NCBI GenBank assembly: GCA_002434335.1
Contig: DJJW01000074.1
Span: forward strand, 113,070 to 119,863
DNA: 6,794 nucleotides
Origin: Lachnoclostridium sp. UBA6558
GTDB lineage: Bacteria > Bacillota > Clostridia > Lachnospirales > Lachnospiraceae
Direction: 5' to 3'
In this document: piece by piece, positions 5,459 to 6,794 of the stretch
Layout of the letters: every line of letters starts with the position of its first letter
Position numbering within the stretch: the stretch's first letter is position 1
Made by a program: the position numbers and the translations under genes
The notes under the pieces: generated by a model
What the model saw: the letters and a program-made list of their open reading frames with translations, nothing else
What the model was told of the DNA's origin: nothing
Databases searched by the model: none

Positions 5459-6640
5459 ATGTTTGGTGAAACAGAAACCTTACAGGTAAAGAAAGCCATC
5501 TTAAAAGCAATCGAGAAGAAGGAAATCGCAGGCGGAAATCTGTTAATTGTAAAAGGCGGTAAGGAGATCTTCTATCATGAAGACGGATTAGCATCCATTG
5601 AAGAAAATCATCCTGTGAAAAGAGATACTATCTTCAGACTGTATTCCATGTCAAAGCCTGTAACGGCTGTGGCAGCAATGATTTTAGTTGAGAGAGGGGA
5701 ACTTGACCTCTATGAATCCGTGGGTAAGTATCTTGAGGGATTCCGCAATCAGATGGTTGATGATAACGGAACACTTGTTAAGGCTGAAAGTGAGGTTACG
5801 GTTAAGGATTTATTGAATATGACCTCGGGGCTGCTCTACGGGGGAGAGAATCTGGCAGGAATAGCTACCAGCAAGGTATTTGCTGAAATTGATGAAAAGT
5901 TATTTACCGAGAATGCTCTCAGTACCATAGAGATTGCGAATAAGCTCGGTAAATGTCCCTTGGCTTATCATCCTGGCTCCTTCTTTAGCTATGGTACCAG
6001 TGCAGATGTTTTAGGTGCAGTTATTGAAGTTGTCAGCGGAATGCCTTTTGGTGAATTCCTGGAGAAGGAGATTTTTAAGCCTCTTGGCATGAAGGATACC
6101 GGTTTTTATGTACCGGAGGAGAAGCGGAACAGGCTGGTATGTACATATGAAACTGATGGAGCGGATGGATTAACCCTATATACGGATAATAATCTGGGGA
6201 TTATTCAGCAGATGGATCGAAAACCTGCTTTTGAATCCGGCGGTGCAGGACTGGTATCAACAATAGATGATTACGCAAAGTTTGCAGCAATGTTAATGAA
6301 AGGCGGCTCCTATGAAGGCGTTCAGATACTCAGAAAAAGAACCGTTGAGTATCTCACCACCAAGACTTTGAATGAAGTGCAGTACGAAGGGCTTGTTCCC
6401 TGGGCAACCTTAGAAGGTCACAGTTATGGAAATCTTATGAGGATAATGACAGATACCACAAAAGCCGGAACCATTGGAAGTCCCGGAGAATATGGCTGGG
6501 ATGGCTGGCTTGGCTGTTATTTCACCAATTGTCCCGCTGATGATCTTACAATCTTGTTCATGATACAGAAGAAAGACGCCGGAACCATGGAGATTACAAG
6601 GAAATTGCGTAATATCATTATCAGCAGCTGTAGTGAATAA
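5459..6640 (+). CDS. Cytoplasmic serine hydrolase, class C beta-lactamase / family VIII esterase fold
   Basis: This 393-residue enzyme has the penicillin-binding-protein / class C beta-lactamase fold (Pfam Beta-lactamase). The nucleophile motif SxxK is S63-M-S-K66 in FRLYSMSKPVTAVAAM. The second motif is Y178-G-T180 after HPGSFFSYGTS. The third element is not KTG but GWDGW (346-350), as in esterase-like members. LLNMTSGLLYG (118-128), FEKEIFKPLGM-like sequence at 201-211 and STIDDYAKF (267-275) are standard family blocks. There is no signal peptide or lipobox, so the protein should stay in the cytoplasm. A role as an esterase or amidase is more likely than beta-lactam resistance, and the substrate is unknown. 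The ATG at 5459 follows AGAGG (5444-5448) by ten bases. An overlapping ATG at 5452 opens only a five-codon frame. It has its own promoter and is bracketed by the inverted repeat copies. Confidence 0.9.
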   Translation: MFGETETLQVKKAILKAIEKKEIAGGNLLIVKGGKEIFYHEDGLASIEENHPVKRDTIFRLYSMSKPVTAVAAMILVERGELDLYESVGKYLEGFRNQMVDDNGTLVKAESEVTVKDLLNMTSGLLYGGENLAGIATSKVFAEIDEKLFTENALSTIEIANKLGKCPLAYHPGSFFSYGTSADVLGAVIEVVSGMPFGEFLEKEIFKPLGMKDTGFYVPEEKRNRLVCTYETDGADGLTLYTDNNLGIIQQMDRKPAFESGGAGLVSTIDDYAKFAAMLMKGGSYEGVQILRKRTVEYLTTKTLNEVQYEGLVPWATLEGHSYGNLMRIMTDTTKAGTIGSPGEYGWDGWLGCYFTNCPADDLTILFMIQKKDAGTMEITRKLRNIIISSCSE

Positions 6641-6642
6641 AC

Positions 6643-6794
6643 ATTCTACGGTATTAGACAAGTCCTTTTCTCTGAGTATTTTGTGCTATAATGTAAAACA
6701 GATTGTTTGAGCGTACCGAGTTATCTGTTTTCATTATGACAAGTACAAAATATTCAGAGAATTAGGACTCCTTATACCTTGGAATTGAAGCAGG
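6643..6794. repeat. Long imperfect palindrome (MITE-like), repeat copy B
   Basis: The region after the serine hydrolase stop codon folds back on itself almost completely. AGTCCT (6661-6666) pairs with AGGACT (6764-6769). Inside that, TTCTCTGA, TATTTTGT and ATAATG blocks match between arms with small indels. AAAACAGAT (6695-6703) pairs perfectly with ATCTGTTTT (6723-6731) around a 19-base loop (6704-6722). Weaker pairing continues outward through GGTAT (6650-6654) with ATACC (6774-6778) and ATTC (6643-6646) with GAAT (6782-6785). The right-hand part is the repeat shared with copy A. The outer edge may lie beyond the window. No transposase is encoded, so it would be non-autonomous if mobile. 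It could also act as a transcript-end structure for the hydrolase mRNA, although no U-run follows it. Confidence 0.8.

Noticed and set aside
6410..6661. 83-residue open frame on the minus strand
   Set aside because: It is antisense to the end of the serine hydrolase and runs into the palindrome. It has no protein features of its own.
1..6794. tRNA, rRNA, CRISPR arrays, transposases, integrases and toxin-antitoxin genes
   Set aside because: I looked for these on both strands by eye and saw none. The only mobile-element-like signal is the non-coding repeat described above.

Overview
The window is AT-rich DNA that looks chromosomal and comes from a low-GC Gram-positive anaerobe, most probably a Clostridia / Lachnospiraceae-type organism. 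The evidence is AGAGG-type ribosome binding sites, near-consensus sigma-A promoters, a KtrAB-type potassium system, and an aldo/keto reductase fused to a bacterial-ferredoxin tail, which is common in clostridia. The species cannot be named from the sequence.

Layout. At the left edge is the last 61 codons of a cation/proton antiporter of the CPA1 (NhaP/YjcE) type on the + strand. It meets the minus-strand ktrA gene tail to tail with only three bases between the stop codons. Three genes then run on the minus strand: an aldo/keto reductase with two iron-sulfur clusters (2471-3619), the potassium channel-like subunit ktrB (928-2328) and its cytosolic gating subunit ktrA (192-836). ktrB has a full-consensus sigma-A promoter of its own just downstream of the reductase, so ktrB-ktrA is best read as a two-gene operon and the reductase as a separate unit. 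In the 244-bp gap at 3620-3863 the reductase promoter and the promoter of an Nramp divalent-metal transporter (3864-5120, +) lie back to back. A perfect 18-bp palindrome covers the predicted reductase transcription start. After a 338-bp gap comes a cytoplasmic serine hydrolase of the class C beta-lactamase / family VIII esterase fold (5459-6640, +), with its own promoter at 5335-5363.

How the genes fit together. Three of the six genes or transport systems move cations: Na+/H+ exchange, K+ uptake by KtrB plus KtrA, and Mn2+/Fe2+-type uptake. The region is therefore an ion-homeostasis neighbourhood with two unrelated enzymes mixed in. The separate promoters argue against one regulon.

The main thing beyond ordinary genes is an intergenic repeat. 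A roughly 94-bp sequence upstream of the serine hydrolase (5215-5308) recurs in inverted orientation directly after it (6697-6789), about 80% identical by eye. The downstream copy is half of a long imperfect palindrome (about 6643-6794) with a conserved 19-nt loop, resembling a miniature inverted-repeat element or structured RNA. Other points of interest are four ATTAAAA-like heptamers at helical spacing upstream of the ktrB promoter, the palindromic operator candidate, and an Nramp protein that keeps the metal-binding residues but lacks an acidic residue normally used in the proton pathway.
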